Assembly (NCBI RefSeq): GCF_003254745.1
Contig: NZ_QKXH01000011.1
Coordinates: 101,931 to 165,930, forward strand
Length of the DNA: 64,000 nucleotides
Direction of reading: 5' to 3'
Source of the DNA: Flavobacterium aquariorum
Lineage (GTDB): Bacteria; Bacteroidota; Bacteroidia; Flavobacteriales; Flavobacteriaceae
Positions 44,232 through 53,818 of the stretch are shown piece by piece (position 1 is the first letter of the stretch; each line of letters starts with the position of its first letter). The notes beneath the pieces are model-generated. The model did not search any database, had not been told where the DNA came from, and saw only the letters and a list, made by a program, of their open reading frames with translations. Position numbers and translations under genes: made by a program.

Positions 44232-46619
44232 TTATAATTGTATTTTAATTTCGTTATCTATACCTTTTTTCAACACTATTGGAATTTCGAGAATATTACC
44301 ATTTGTTTTAAAATCTACATTTACACCGTTTACAATCACTTTGCTTGATTTTTCAGCGATATTATGAACTAACAAAGTAATATTTTTATCAGTACTAGTA
44401 AACGATTTCCCAACTTTAGTATTTATTTTTACCGTAATTACTTTAGCCGTTACATTACTCGAAAAATTTAATATTTCGTAAGCTTCTTTTTCAAAATCAT
44501 TGGGTGTTATTCCGTCGTCGTTGTACAATTTACCTGTACTTGAAGTAGTTTTTTCATCATAATAAAAATGTAAATCAAAATTAGCCAACGAATATTTGGT
44601 TGTATTTTGAATCGTTTTAATCATCGGAATAAAAGCACCTCCACGAACAAACACCGGAATATTATCCGCCGAAACTGCAATTGTTTCAGTTACGCCTGCT
44701 TGGTGTTTTTCTCCTGTATAAAAATCATACCAATTATTGCTTTTTGGAAAGTAAATAGTTGTGTTTATAACTCCGGATTTAGTAATTGGAGTCACCAAAA
44801 AATCATTCCCCCACAAATACGAATCACAAGAATTCAACAGCTTTTCGTTCGTTGGTTCTTCAAAAAACAAAGGACGCATCAGAGGTAAACCTTTGTTATT
44901 ATTTTCAAAAGCCAATGTATAATTGTACGGTAACATTTGGTAACGCAACTCGATTTGTTTTTTAACTTTGGCCTTAGTTACGATATCTTTATAAACAGGT
45001 TCTGACGGTACATCTTCCTGCGCATGTGGACGATAAACAGGCTGAAAAACACCATATTGCAACCAACGAATATATAATTCATTGTCAAAATAATCACCTG
45101 CGAATCCGCCTAGATCTGAATGCATATAGGCCATTCCCTGCATTCCCATTTGCAATGCAATTTCAGGTTGTGACTGTAATCCTTCCCAAGATCTACTTAC
45201 ATCGCCAGACCACGGAATCATTCCGTAGTGTTGAGAACCAGAATATCCAGCACGCATTAGAATAAATGGACGCACCCTTGGAAAATCGGTTGTATAACCA
45301 TCCCGAATCATTTTAGCCCAATTATGCCCATAGATATTATGCACTTCATCGGCAGGTCCTTGAGCTGTAAATGCTGCCGATGGAAATACTTCGGGTTCTC
45401 CCAAATCGCCCCACCAACCACCAACACCTTGGTTGATTAAATTTTTATAAATATTCCAAAACCACGTTTTTCCTTCGGGTTTAAAGACGTCCACTAAACC
45501 AGTATTTCCAAAATAAAAATCATATTTGAATGGGTTTCCGGCTTGATCTGTTGCCAGTACTTTTTTATCTACTGCTTCTTGCCATTTGCTAGATGTCGTT
45601 AAAATAAAAGGTTCCGTAATCAGAATGGTCTTAACACCTTTGCCGTTCAAATCGGTTATCATTTTTTTGGGATCGGAGAAATTGTCTTTGTCCCAATCCA
45701 AATTCCCCATTGTTCCCTGAACCGTTTTTCCAAACCAGTACAAATCCAATATTATGGCATCTACAGGAATTTCATCTTTGATATATTTGTCAATGGTTTT
45801 GGTTACTTCTTCCTGGGAATGATATCCAAATCGACTGGAAAAATTCCCCAAAGCCCAACGAGGAACTAGAGGCTGTCTCCCAGTTAATGAAGTATAATTT
45901 GAAGTCAAATCAGCCCAAGAATCACCAGCTATTACCTGATATGTTTTTCTGCCCGAAATGGTTTCATAAACTAATGTGTTGTTTTTTTTACTGTCTAAAT
46001 CCAAATAACCAATAGCTCCGTTATCAAAATGAACGGCATAAATTTTGGAAGACATTACCAACGGAATAGAGAAATTCATTTTTTTCGAATGCGTTCCATA
46101 TCCATAGTCTGCTTGGTTGTACAGTTCCAAACGATTACCGCGACGGTTCATCCCCAATGCACGGGCTCCAGCACCGTAAAGCGCTTCGGTTGCTTCCAGA
46201 TTAAACTCAAACGTTTCTTTTGGCTGTTCTTTGCTAGCATTCTCTCGTTGCACATATCCATTTTTTTCAGAAATCAATGGTTTTTTTTTGTACAAATAGC
46301 TAATTTGGAATGGACTTTTCACAACAGAAACCGTAATTCCATTAGAAGAAAACACTAGCTCGTTTTGGCTTTGCTTTATTTTAAAAACCGATTTCGCAGG
46401 AGCTAAAACAACGGCATGCGAATTGGAATTCAATTTTTCGCTTGTTGGCAAAAAAGTGGTTTCAACTATTTTATCCGAATAGGGTTTAATGAAATATTGC
46501 CCATCCGATGTTTTAATTTCCAAGTTGTTTTGGACTACTTTATAACTTTCAAATTTTCGGTTCGCATTTTGGGCAAAGGAAAAACTTGAAATTAAAAGAA
46601 ATAGAACTATTTTTTTCAT
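44232..46619 (-). CDS. Exported GH31 alpha-glucosidase
   Basis: The start at MKKIVLFLLISSFSFAQ gives 795 residues with a signal peptide; the frame extends 14 codons further to 46661 through a poly-A run, which I judge not coding. GH31 features are the beta-sandwich start, PVDAIILDLYWFGKTVQGT, the nucleophile Asp in GGWWGDLGEPE, and the acid/base region WSGDVSRSWEGL. Such enzymes remove glucose from the non-reducing end of alpha-glucans, here most likely in the periplasm. It lies between two GH13 genes. Confidence 0.92.
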   Translation of the reverse strand: MKKIVLFLLISSFSFAQNANRKFESYKVVQNNLEIKTSDGQYFIKPYSDKIVETTFLPTSEKLNSNSHAVVLAPAKSVFKIKQSQNELVFSSNGITVSVVKSPFQISYLYKKKPLISEKNGYVQRENASKEQPKETFEFNLEATEALYGAGARALGMNRRGNRLELYNQADYGYGTHSKKMNFSIPLVMSSKIYAVHFDNGAIGYLDLDSKKNNTLVYETISGRKTYQVIAGDSWADLTSNYTSLTGRQPLVPRWALGNFSSRFGYHSQEEVTKTIDKYIKDEIPVDAIILDLYWFGKTVQGTMGNLDWDKDNFSDPKKMITDLNGKGVKTILITEPFILTTSSKWQEAVDKKVLATDQAGNPFKYDFYFGNTGLVDVFKPEGKTWFWNIYKNLINQGVGGWWGDLGEPEVFPSAAFTAQGPADEVHNIYGHNWAKMIRDGYTTDFPRVRPFILMRAGYSGSQHYGMIPWSGDVSRSWEGLQSQPEIALQMGMQGMAYMHSDLGGFAGDYFDNELYIRWLQYGVFQPVYRPHAQEDVPSEPVYKDIVTKAKVKKQIELRYQMLPYNYTLAFENNNKGLPLMRPLFFEEPTNEKLLNSCDSYLWGNDFLVTPITKSGVINTTIYFPKSNNWYDFYTGEKHQAGVTETIAVSADNIPVFVRGGAFIPMIKTIQNTTKYSLANFDLHFYYDEKTTSSTGKLYNDDGITPNDFEKEAYEILNFSSNVTAKVITVKINTKVGKSFTSTDKNITLLVHNIAEKSSKVIVNGVNVDFKTNGNILEIPIVLKKGIDNEIKIQL

Positions 46620-46652
46620 AGCTGTTTTTTTTTTTGAACCATTTAAGGCATA

Positions 46653-46755
46653 TAAGTTCATTTAAGGCCTCCGTTTTATTCAGATTGAAGCGAAAAATTT
46701 GACTCACTTTTGCATTTTCAGAATTTCTTTCAATACATATTCTTAAATGAACTTA
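46653..46755. repeat. 14-bp inverted repeat in the GH13-GH31 gap
   Basis: TAAGTTCATTTAAG (46653-46666) is repeated inverted at 46742-46755, and a direct ATTTAAGGC doublet lies at 46641-46668. This 162-bp gap is the widest in the leftward operon; it may hold an internal promoter or a processing site. No clear -7 box is found. Confidence 0.5.
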
Positions 46756-46781
46756 CATTACTTATATGTTTAAATTTTATT

Positions 46782-48620
46782 TTACTTCAATTCTAAAAGC
46801 AAAACCGATTTTCCTTCGATAGTAATATCATTTTTCAAATCATTAGTTTTTCCAGAAAGGACATCGTTTCCTGTTTTATAATTCAAAATACTTTCCTGAA
46901 AACGATTGGTTGGAAACGTTTTAGATTCTTTATTATTATTAATGACCACCATTACTGATTTCGAATCGGTATATCTAAAATAGACATACACATTGTTCTC
47001 AGGAATATAATGTTTCATTTTTCCAAAATGTACGGCATCATTGGTTTTTCTCCAGTTGAATAATTGAGCTGAAAAATCAAAAAATTGTTGTTGTTCAGCA
47101 GTTCTTCCTGTCTTTGCAAAAGCATTATTACTGTCGCCAGCCCAACCCCCTGGAAAATCCTGTCTAATTGCAGCATCACCATCTTTGTCTTTACTTCCTG
47201 CCATTCCAATTTCGGATCCATAATAAACTTGGGGAATTCCGCGAACGGTTGCCAACAAAGTCATAGCCATTTTATATTTCGAAAAATCCTTTTGGTAAAT
47301 TTCATTGAATCGGTTGGTGTCATGATTTTCAACAAAAGTCATAATACTATTGATATTCGGATATAAAAAGTCATTGGTAAAATTCTCATAAACATTTACC
47401 ATTCCTTCATTCCACTTGCCATTATCTTCATTGAATACTTTAGCTAGAGTTTCTGTCAATGTAAAATCCATAACAGATGGCAAATACGAATTATAATTTT
47501 CTATAGCCGCTATTTTACTGTCTTTTTGCCAATACGCCATTTGTGCCTGATCGTGCATCCAAACTTCACCAACGATATTAAAATTTGGATATTCATCGGT
47601 TATTGCTTTTGTCCATTCGGCAATACCTTTTTTGTCGCAGTAGGAATAGGTATCCACACGGAAACCATCTAAATTGGCATATTCAATCCACCAAATGGCG
47701 TTTTGTTTCAAATAGGTATTCACCAATGGATTCGACTGATTCAAATCCGGCATCGATTTTACAAACCAACCGTCCATACACATTTTGGCATCAATTTGGG
47801 ACGCATTTGGATCAAACTGTGTTGTCATTCTGTAATTCGTTTGTGCATAACCTGGAAATTGATGAATCCATTCATACGTTGGCAAGTCCTTCATCATCCA
47901 GTGTTCAGCTCCCCAATGGTTTGTCACATAATCCATAATGAGTTTCATATCGCGTTTGTGTAATTCGGACGAAAGTTGCACATACTCTTCATTGGTTCCA
48001 AAGCGGGGATCTATTTTATAAACGTCAGATTGTCCGTAAGTGTGATATGAATAGGCTTTATCGTTGTCTTCGCAAAGAGGAGTTGGCCAAAGTGCCGTGG
48101 CGCCCAATTCCTTGATATAATCCAAGTACTGAATCATTCCGGCAATATCTCCACCGTGTCTTCCGCCTGGAAGTGTTCTGTTTCCTTTTTCAAAAACCGA
48201 TTTATCACTGTCATTTTTAGGGTTTCCATTAGCAAAACGATCGGACATCACCAGATAAATCAAATCGGAAGCATCGTAACTTTTTCTGGAAGCTGAATTT
48301 TCCCTTCTCTGTTTTAAACTGTATTTTTTGGTAAAAGCAACTTTTTTGTTTTTAGAAAATGAAAAAACAAAATCTTGTGCCTTTACATCTTTAGTGTCAA
48401 TGGTAACAAAAAGGTAATTCGGGTTTTCTGTTTTTTTAACATCTTTGATCACGATATTATTGGATACTGTCACTTCATTTTCAGCAATATTTTTACCGTA
48501 AAACATAATCTGCAATTCCGGATTGTGCATTCCTGCATACCAAAAAGGTGGTTCAACTCTATCAATTTGTGCAAAAATTGATGTAGAGATAAAAAATAAT
48601 AAGATGATTATTTTCTTCAT
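46782..48620 (-). CDS. Exported GH13 neopullulanase/cyclomaltodextrinase-like enzyme, copy B
   Basis: The 612 residues start with a signal peptide (MKKIIILLFFISTSIFAQ) and an N-terminal beta-domain of the cyclomaltodextrinase type (PPFWYAGMHNPELQIMFYGKN). The barrel follows, with LIMDYVTNHWG, LDGFRVDTYSY (catalytic Asp), FNIVGEVWMHD (catalytic Glu) and TFVENHDTNR (third Asp). This order matches SusA-type periplasmic enzymes that act on maltodextrins after uptake. It belongs to the leftward maltodextrin operon, 63 bp after maltose phosphorylase. Confidence 0.93.
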   Translation of the reverse strand: MKKIIILLFFISTSIFAQIDRVEPPFWYAGMHNPELQIMFYGKNIAENEVTVSNNIVIKDVKKTENPNYLFVTIDTKDVKAQDFVFSFSKNKKVAFTKKYSLKQRRENSASRKSYDASDLIYLVMSDRFANGNPKNDSDKSVFEKGNRTLPGGRHGGDIAGMIQYLDYIKELGATALWPTPLCEDNDKAYSYHTYGQSDVYKIDPRFGTNEEYVQLSSELHKRDMKLIMDYVTNHWGAEHWMMKDLPTYEWIHQFPGYAQTNYRMTTQFDPNASQIDAKMCMDGWFVKSMPDLNQSNPLVNTYLKQNAIWWIEYANLDGFRVDTYSYCDKKGIAEWTKAITDEYPNFNIVGEVWMHDQAQMAYWQKDSKIAAIENYNSYLPSVMDFTLTETLAKVFNEDNGKWNEGMVNVYENFTNDFLYPNINSIMTFVENHDTNRFNEIYQKDFSKYKMAMTLLATVRGIPQVYYGSEIGMAGSKDKDGDAAIRQDFPGGWAGDSNNAFAKTGRTAEQQQFFDFSAQLFNWRKTNDAVHFGKMKHYIPENNVYVYFRYTDSKSVMVVINNNKESKTFPTNRFQESILNYKTGNDVLSGKTNDLKNDITIEGKSVLLLELK

Positions 48621-48636
48621 TTCGTCTATAATTTTA

Positions 48637-48669
48637 AAACCCTTTCGAAGTAAAACTTTGAAAGGGTTT
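48637..48669 (-). terminator. Hairpin between maltose phosphorylase and GH13 copy B
   Basis: A 15-bp stem with one mismatch (48637-48651 with 48655-48669) and a 3-nt loop. The U-run on the minus strand is short, so this is more likely a partial terminator or an mRNA-end stabiliser inside the operon. Confidence 0.6.
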
Positions 48670-48683
48670 GATATTGATTGATT

Positions 48684-50978
48684 TTAGTTTTTTGGCTGAA
48701 CCAAAACTGGTGTGCCGTTTACATAAACAGTTAACTCTTTGTTACCTTCTAATGATAATTTGGTTTCCTTATGGTCTACCGCAATTTTTAAAATCTGATT
48801 TCTAAAATTGATTTTAAAGGAATAGCCACCCCATTCTTTTGGAATTTTTGGAGAGAAATGCAATGCATCATTTTTCACTCTCATTCCCCCGAATCCTTCA
48901 ACAATACTCATCCAAGTCCCAGCCATCGATGTGATGTGGCAACCTTCCTCAACCTCTTTGTTGTAATCGTCAAGATCCAAACGAGACGTTCTTAAATAAA
49001 AGGCATACGCCATATCCATTTTGTCTAACAAAGCAGCTTGAATCGAGTGTACACAAGGAGAAAGTGAACTTTCGTGGACCGTAAATGATTCATAGAAATC
49101 AAAATTACGTTCCAATTCATCTTTAGAAAAATGATCTTCAAAGAAATAGAAACACTGCAAAACGTCCGCTTGTTTAATATAAGGTGAACGCAATACTCTG
49201 TCCCAAGACCATTTTTGATTGATTGGTCTTTGTGAACGGTCCAAATCTTTAACAGGAACTAACTCTTTGTCCAAGAAACCATCTTGCTGCAAGTAAATTC
49301 CCATCTCTTCTGATTTTGGAAAGTACATATTACCTGCCACTTTATTCCATTCCTGCAACTCCGTTTCGGATAATTTCACTTTTTCCATAATACGTTTATG
49401 GTCTGAAGGATATTCTAATGAAACTTTTTGAATTTGCTCATAAGCATAATCAATACACCATTTTGCAATATAATTGGTATAAAAATTATTGTTAATGTTG
49501 TTTTCGTATTCATTTGGCCCGGTTACCCCCAAAATCATATATTGATTTTTGTTTTTGGAGAACGAAGCTCTTTGGTGCCAAAAACGAGCAATCCCGATTA
49601 ATACTTCCAATCCTTTTTCAGGAATGTAAGAGTAATCACCTGTAAAACGGTGATAATTGTAAATTGCAAAAGCAATTGCTCCATTTCTGTGGATTTCTTC
49701 ATGCGTGATTTCCCATTCGTTATGACATTCCTCACCATTCATGGTAACCATTGGGTACAAAGCTGCCCCATTTTTGAAACCTAAGTTTACTTCAGCGTTT
49801 TCAATGGCTTTGTCCAATTGATTGTAACGGTAGGTCAATAAATTACGGGCTACTTGCTGGTCTTTTGTAGCCATATAAAATGGAATACAATATGCCTCGG
49901 TATCCCAATAAGTAGATCCACCATATTTTTCTCCGGTAAAACCTTTTGGTCCAATATTCAAACGAGAATCTTTTCCTAAGTAGGTTTGATTCAATTGAAA
50001 AATATTGAACCGAATTCCTTGTTGTGCTTTTACATCTCCATCAATAGTGATGTCCGACATTTCCCAAATTTTTGCCCAAGCATCAATTTGATCTTGCAAT
50101 AATTGATTGTATCCTTTTGCCAAAGCTTTTTGGATAACATTTTCAGCCGCCGAAATCGTGTCTGTATGATTTAACGAAACCGTGTAACCTCCTATTTTTT
50201 GAATTCCTGATTTTTCTCCCTTGGCTACAATAACATCATAGTAAAATAAAATTTTATCAGCAATTGTATCTACAGAAGTTGGTGATAGATTTTGTTTTTC
50301 TCCTTTTGCATAAATCGTGTTTTGCATAAAGGTAGTTACTTTAAAATGCGTTTTGAAGGTTTGAGCCGTAACAAAAGCTTCATTCCCTGATTTTTTAACA
50401 TCCAATGGTTCCCAAAATTTTTCTTCCCAGTTGGCATCCTCATTCGTTACACCTGCATCTATGTAAGGCTTGTAAATGATTTTGGCATCTTTGTTCAAAG
50501 GCGTAATTTCATAATTAATCACCCCAACTTCATCTAAATCTAGAGAAAGAAAACGACGGATTTCAACCTCTACCTCAGTTCCGTTTTTCAAAGTGGCTTG
50601 AAAAGAACGATGGTACCAACCCTCTTTCATGTTCAATTCACGTCGGAAGTTTTTAACTTCAATACAGGTATTCAAGTCAAAATCTTCTCCATTGATTTCA
50701 ATATTAATTCCGATCCAATTTGGTGCATTCAAAACTTTGGCGAAATATTTAGGATATCCATTTTTCCACCAACCCACTTTGGTTTTGTCTGGATAATAAA
50801 TTCCTGCAATATAGCTTCCCTGAAAAGTTTCTCCCGAATAATTCTCTTCGAAATTAGCTCTTTGGCCCATAGCACCATTTCCGATACTAAAGAGACTTTC
50901 AGATGATTTTACACTCTCTCTATCAAATCCTTCTTCAATGATAGACCAATTATCTGGTTTTATATAATCTTGATTCAT
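48684..50978 (-). CDS. GH65 maltose phosphorylase
   Basis: The enzyme splits maltose with phosphate to glucose and beta-glucose-1-phosphate in the cytoplasm. The 764 residues have the GH65 order: N-terminal beta-sandwich (LFSIGNGAMGQRANFEE), central helical barrel, and a C-terminal beta-domain. The catalytic Glu sits in EWEITHEEIHRNG, and KYGGSTYWDTEAYC marks the phosphate/substrate side. No signal peptide. The adjacent beta-phosphoglucomutase uses exactly the beta-anomer product, which supports maltose phosphorylase over trehalose or kojibiose phosphorylase, although those are close relatives. Confidence 0.92.
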   Translation of the reverse strand: MNQDYIKPDNWSIIEEGFDRESVKSSESLFSIGNGAMGQRANFEENYSGETFQGSYIAGIYYPDKTKVGWWKNGYPKYFAKVLNAPNWIGINIEINGEDFDLNTCIEVKNFRRELNMKEGWYHRSFQATLKNGTEVEVEIRRFLSLDLDEVGVINYEITPLNKDAKIIYKPYIDAGVTNEDANWEEKFWEPLDVKKSGNEAFVTAQTFKTHFKVTTFMQNTIYAKGEKQNLSPTSVDTIADKILFYYDVIVAKGEKSGIQKIGGYTVSLNHTDTISAAENVIQKALAKGYNQLLQDQIDAWAKIWEMSDITIDGDVKAQQGIRFNIFQLNQTYLGKDSRLNIGPKGFTGEKYGGSTYWDTEAYCIPFYMATKDQQVARNLLTYRYNQLDKAIENAEVNLGFKNGAALYPMVTMNGEECHNEWEITHEEIHRNGAIAFAIYNYHRFTGDYSYIPEKGLEVLIGIARFWHQRASFSKNKNQYMILGVTGPNEYENNINNNFYTNYIAKWCIDYAYEQIQKVSLEYPSDHKRIMEKVKLSETELQEWNKVAGNMYFPKSEEMGIYLQQDGFLDKELVPVKDLDRSQRPINQKWSWDRVLRSPYIKQADVLQCFYFFEDHFSKDELERNFDFYESFTVHESSLSPCVHSIQAALLDKMDMAYAFYLRTSRLDLDDYNKEVEEGCHITSMAGTWMSIVEGFGGMRVKNDALHFSPKIPKEWGGYSFKINFRNQILKIAVDHKETKLSLEGNKELTVYVNGTPVLVQPKN

Positions 50979-51064
50979 TTTCTGTTTAAATTTAAGGGTA
51001 AGGTTTGAAGTTTAAGAATAAAACACCTCTTTGCTTCATTCCTCTTTAACCTTATTTTTTTGTT

Positions 51065-51724
51065 TTAGTTGTTTATTAATAATTCCAAAAATGTGGTGCT
51101 TATTTGAGTAAAATCTTTGAAGATATATTCTGCTTCATGCAGTGTTTCTTCTTCACCAATACCAATACTTATCATTTTGGCAATGTTGGCAGCTTGAACT
51201 CCAGCAACTGAATCTTCAAAAACAATTGCATCTTCATTGTTCACATTTAATAATCGTGCAGCATGAAGAAAAACTTCAGGATCTGGCTTAGCGTTTACAA
51301 CATCATTTCCATCAACAATCACGTCAAAAAAAGCGAGGGTACCCGTTTTTTCAAGAATAGGCTTAGCATTCTTACTCGCTGAACCCAAAGCAATAGGCTG
51401 ATTGTGTTCTTTTAAAAATTTTAAAACTTTCATGACACCAGGCAAAATCTCAGTCTCATTCATATCTACTAAATACGAAAGATAATCTTCATTTTTTTGG
51501 AGTAACCATTTGTCTTTATCCTCTTGGGATGCTTCAACTTTTCCTAATTCTAAAATTATATCTAAGGAACGAACACGGCTCACACCTTTTAACAATTCAT
51601 TATGCTCTAGTGTGAATTCAATTCCTAATCCATTCGCAATTTTTTTCCATGCTAAAAAATGATATTTGGCTGTATCTACAATGACACCATCTAAATCAAA
51701 AATAAATCCTTTTCTCTTTTCCAT
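51065..51724 (-). CDS. pgmB: Beta-phosphoglucomutase
   Basis: This HAD-family enzyme converts beta-glucose-1-phosphate to glucose-6-phosphate. The 219 residues show the HAD motif FDLDGVIVDT with D10 and D12, a cap domain with GVSRVRSLD, the Ser motif ALGSASKN, and the metal-side motif IVFEDSVAGVQAA. The family length is normal. It lies between the MFS sugar importer and maltose phosphorylase on the same strand, completing the cytoplasmic phosphorolytic step. Confidence 0.94.
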   Translation of the reverse strand: MEKRKGFIFDLDGVIVDTAKYHFLAWKKIANGLGIEFTLEHNELLKGVSRVRSLDIILELGKVEASQEDKDKWLLQKNEDYLSYLVDMNETEILPGVMKVLKFLKEHNQPIALGSASKNAKPILEKTGTLAFFDVIVDGNDVVNAKPDPEVFLHAARLLNVNNEDAIVFEDSVAGVQAANIAKMISIGIGEEETLHEAEYIFKDFTQISTTFLELLINN

Positions 51725-51739
51725 TATACTACTTCTTTA

Positions 51740-53074
51740 TTATTTAATCGTTGCCACTTTTTCTTTTACAAAAAATACAGCAGTTCCTGCAATCAACATA
51801 GATGCTCCAGCAATTACAATAATTGCCATTGGATTACCTCCAAAAAGAGCAATCAAAGTACTCCCTAATACACCTGCTGCAATTTGAGGTATTGTTATTG
51901 TTGCATTAAAAAGTCCCATATACACTCCCATTTTATCTGCTGGCAATGAGCCTGATAACATTGCATAAGGCATCGCCAAAATAGCGGCCCAAGCCAATCC
52001 TACCCCAGAAATAGAAAGCAACAGCATGTTTTTGTCCTCTACTAAAAACATAGAGATCAATCCTAATCCTCCTAATACAAGTGAAAAACTGTAGGTTTTT
52101 TTTCTTCCAATTGATTTTGCAATCGAAGGAATCAGCAAGGAAAACACCGCTGCTACTCCACTATAGAAAGCAAACATTACTCCAGTCCAATCCCCAGCTT
52201 CGTTGAAACCAACTGATTTTGCATCCAGAGCAATACCATGCCCCCAAACTTGATTCGCGATTGCTCTTGTGGTGTAAACCCACATTAAAAACAAAGCAAA
52301 CCAAGAGAAAAATTGAACAATTCCCAATTGCCAAAAGATTTTTGGTGCATTTCCGATTAAAGTAAAAATGCTTGTTTTTTCACTCTTTTCGGGAGCATTC
52401 AAGTCAATTTTATTATATTCAGCATGCTCTTTTGGGGCATATTCTTTGGTTCTTAAGACAGTCCAAAGCACTGTTCCTAATAATATGGTACCTCCAATAT
52501 AAAAAGACCAGATTACTGATTCGGCTACTTTTTCACCGGCTGCAGGCACATTAGACATCCCTATTTTAACTAAAATCCAAGGCAATAATGATCCGAAAAC
52601 TGCTCCAAAATTGATTAAAGCACTTTGAAGTGAATATCCAAGATTGCGTTGCTCATCATTTACCATATCTCCCACAAGAGCTCTAAATGGTTGCATGGTA
52701 ACATTAAATGATGTATCCATTAACAACAACATTACAGCTCCAAAAACCAATGGTGGCAATAGATATGTGAAGTACTCTGCATTTGGCATAAAGAACATTG
52801 CCATTGCAGAAACAATCGCACCAAAAAATATAAAAGGAATACGTCTTCCTAATTTGGTCCAAGTTTTATCACTCGAAAGGCCAATAATGGGCTGGACAAT
52901 CAAACCTGCCAAAGGTGCTGCCAGCCAAAAATAACCTATACTATGAACATCGGCACCTAATGCTTCTAATATTCTACTTGTGTTTCCATTTTGCAAAGAA
53001 TAGCCTATCTGAACCCCTAAGAATCCAAAACTTAAATTCCATATCTGCCAAAAACTTAATTTCGGTTTTTCCAT
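51740..53074 (-). CDS. MFS sugar transporter (SLC45/GPH-like), probably maltose importer
   Basis: This inner-membrane symporter has 444 residues and about 12 membrane segments. It carries the loop motif SDKTWTKLGRRIPFIFFG typical of the sucrose/maltose (SLC45-like) branch and a second half-repeat with SIAKSIGRKKTYSFSLV. Being first in an operon with phosphorylase and beta-phosphoglucomutase, it most likely imports maltose or short maltodextrin from the periplasm. Direct substrate evidence is absent. It ends in a lysine-rich tail (KEKVATIK). Confidence 0.88.
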   Translation of the reverse strand: MEKPKLSFWQIWNLSFGFLGVQIGYSLQNGNTSRILEALGADVHSIGYFWLAAPLAGLIVQPIIGLSSDKTWTKLGRRIPFIFFGAIVSAMAMFFMPNAEYFTYLLPPLVFGAVMLLLMDTSFNVTMQPFRALVGDMVNDEQRNLGYSLQSALINFGAVFGSLLPWILVKIGMSNVPAAGEKVAESVIWSFYIGGTILLGTVLWTVLRTKEYAPKEHAEYNKIDLNAPEKSEKTSIFTLIGNAPKIFWQLGIVQFFSWFALFLMWVYTTRAIANQVWGHGIALDAKSVGFNEAGDWTGVMFAFYSGVAAVFSLLIPSIAKSIGRKKTYSFSLVLGGLGLISMFLVEDKNMLLLSISGVGLAWAAILAMPYAMLSGSLPADKMGVYMGLFNATITIPQIAAGVLGSTLIALFGGNPMAIIVIAGASMLIAGTAVFFVKEKVATIK

Positions 53075-53818
53075 TATTAAAAATTTACTTATTTACTTGA
53101 TAAACAAACTGTTTACTCTATAGTTTTTTTGATTATATCAACAAAAATTGATAATGAAAATTTACAAATAATACAAAATGAAGTTTGGCTCAAATTATTG
53201 CTATCAAAACTGACTCCCAAATTGAAACAAATCTGTTTATTATTTTTAATAATTAACATCTAGTATTAAATTCAAAAATGACTGAAAATAGTCGTTTCTG
53301 AATTTAATTGTTTCTCTAAAAAATTGCTTTGATAATAACATGGAATACTTAAAGAGATTTATCCTTAATAGATAAACTTTCTTAAAATTCATTAACCATA
53401 CACTTGTAAAAATTCATTAAATCACAATACAATTTATGAATTTCTTTTTTTAAGATTTCATCATATTGGGACAAATAAAACACGACCAAATTATCGCTAT
53501 AAAAAAACTCATCTTATTTTCGAAGTAAAAGAAAAGCTATAAACGGGGAGTAAATATATAAAAATCTTTTTTATATATATTCAATAAAACCTAAAAATAA
53601 TCATTTTTTTTAACTACAAGGTTGTAGTAATTAATAAAATACGTATTTTTTTTGCAAATTATTTTAGAATTGACAAAACAAAAAAATCGAACAGAGTTGA
53701 ATCCATTCGATTTAAATTCTTGTATTCGATCGCAAAAGCAAATGATTAAATACTGATTTATTTTAAAGTTATTAAAAGGATAAGTAATTAAAAACAATAC
53801 TTTCGGTTTTCTAAAAAA
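53075..53818. other. Long intergenic region upstream of the maltodextrin operon
   Basis: These 744 bp have no credible ORF. They hold a perfect 7-bp-arm operator-like dyad at 53613-53628, a 12-bp direct repeat AAAATTCATTAA at 53384-53395 and 53409-53420, a 6-bp-arm dyad TAAACA/TGTTTA at 53101-53115, and a TATATTTA-like -7 candidate (minus strand) near 53560. The operon may therefore have a long 5' leader. Confidence 0.5.
53613..53628. promoter_or_regulatory. Operator-like dyad upstream of the maltodextrin operon
   Basis: ACTACAAGGTTGTAGT is a perfect inverted repeat (7-bp arms around GG). It matches the site at 60583-60598 at 14 of 16 positions. It lies between the LacI-family gene and the MFS operon. 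Confidence 0.6.

Noticed and set aside
53384..53420. Two AAAATTCATTAA copies as a possible CRISPR or iteron array
   Set aside because: Only two copies in AT-rich DNA, with no further units or associated genes.
53591..53797. 68-codon minus-strand ORF in the long gap
   Set aside because: It is Phe/Asn/Tyr-rich, as expected of random AT-rich DNA, and overlaps the operator-like dyad.
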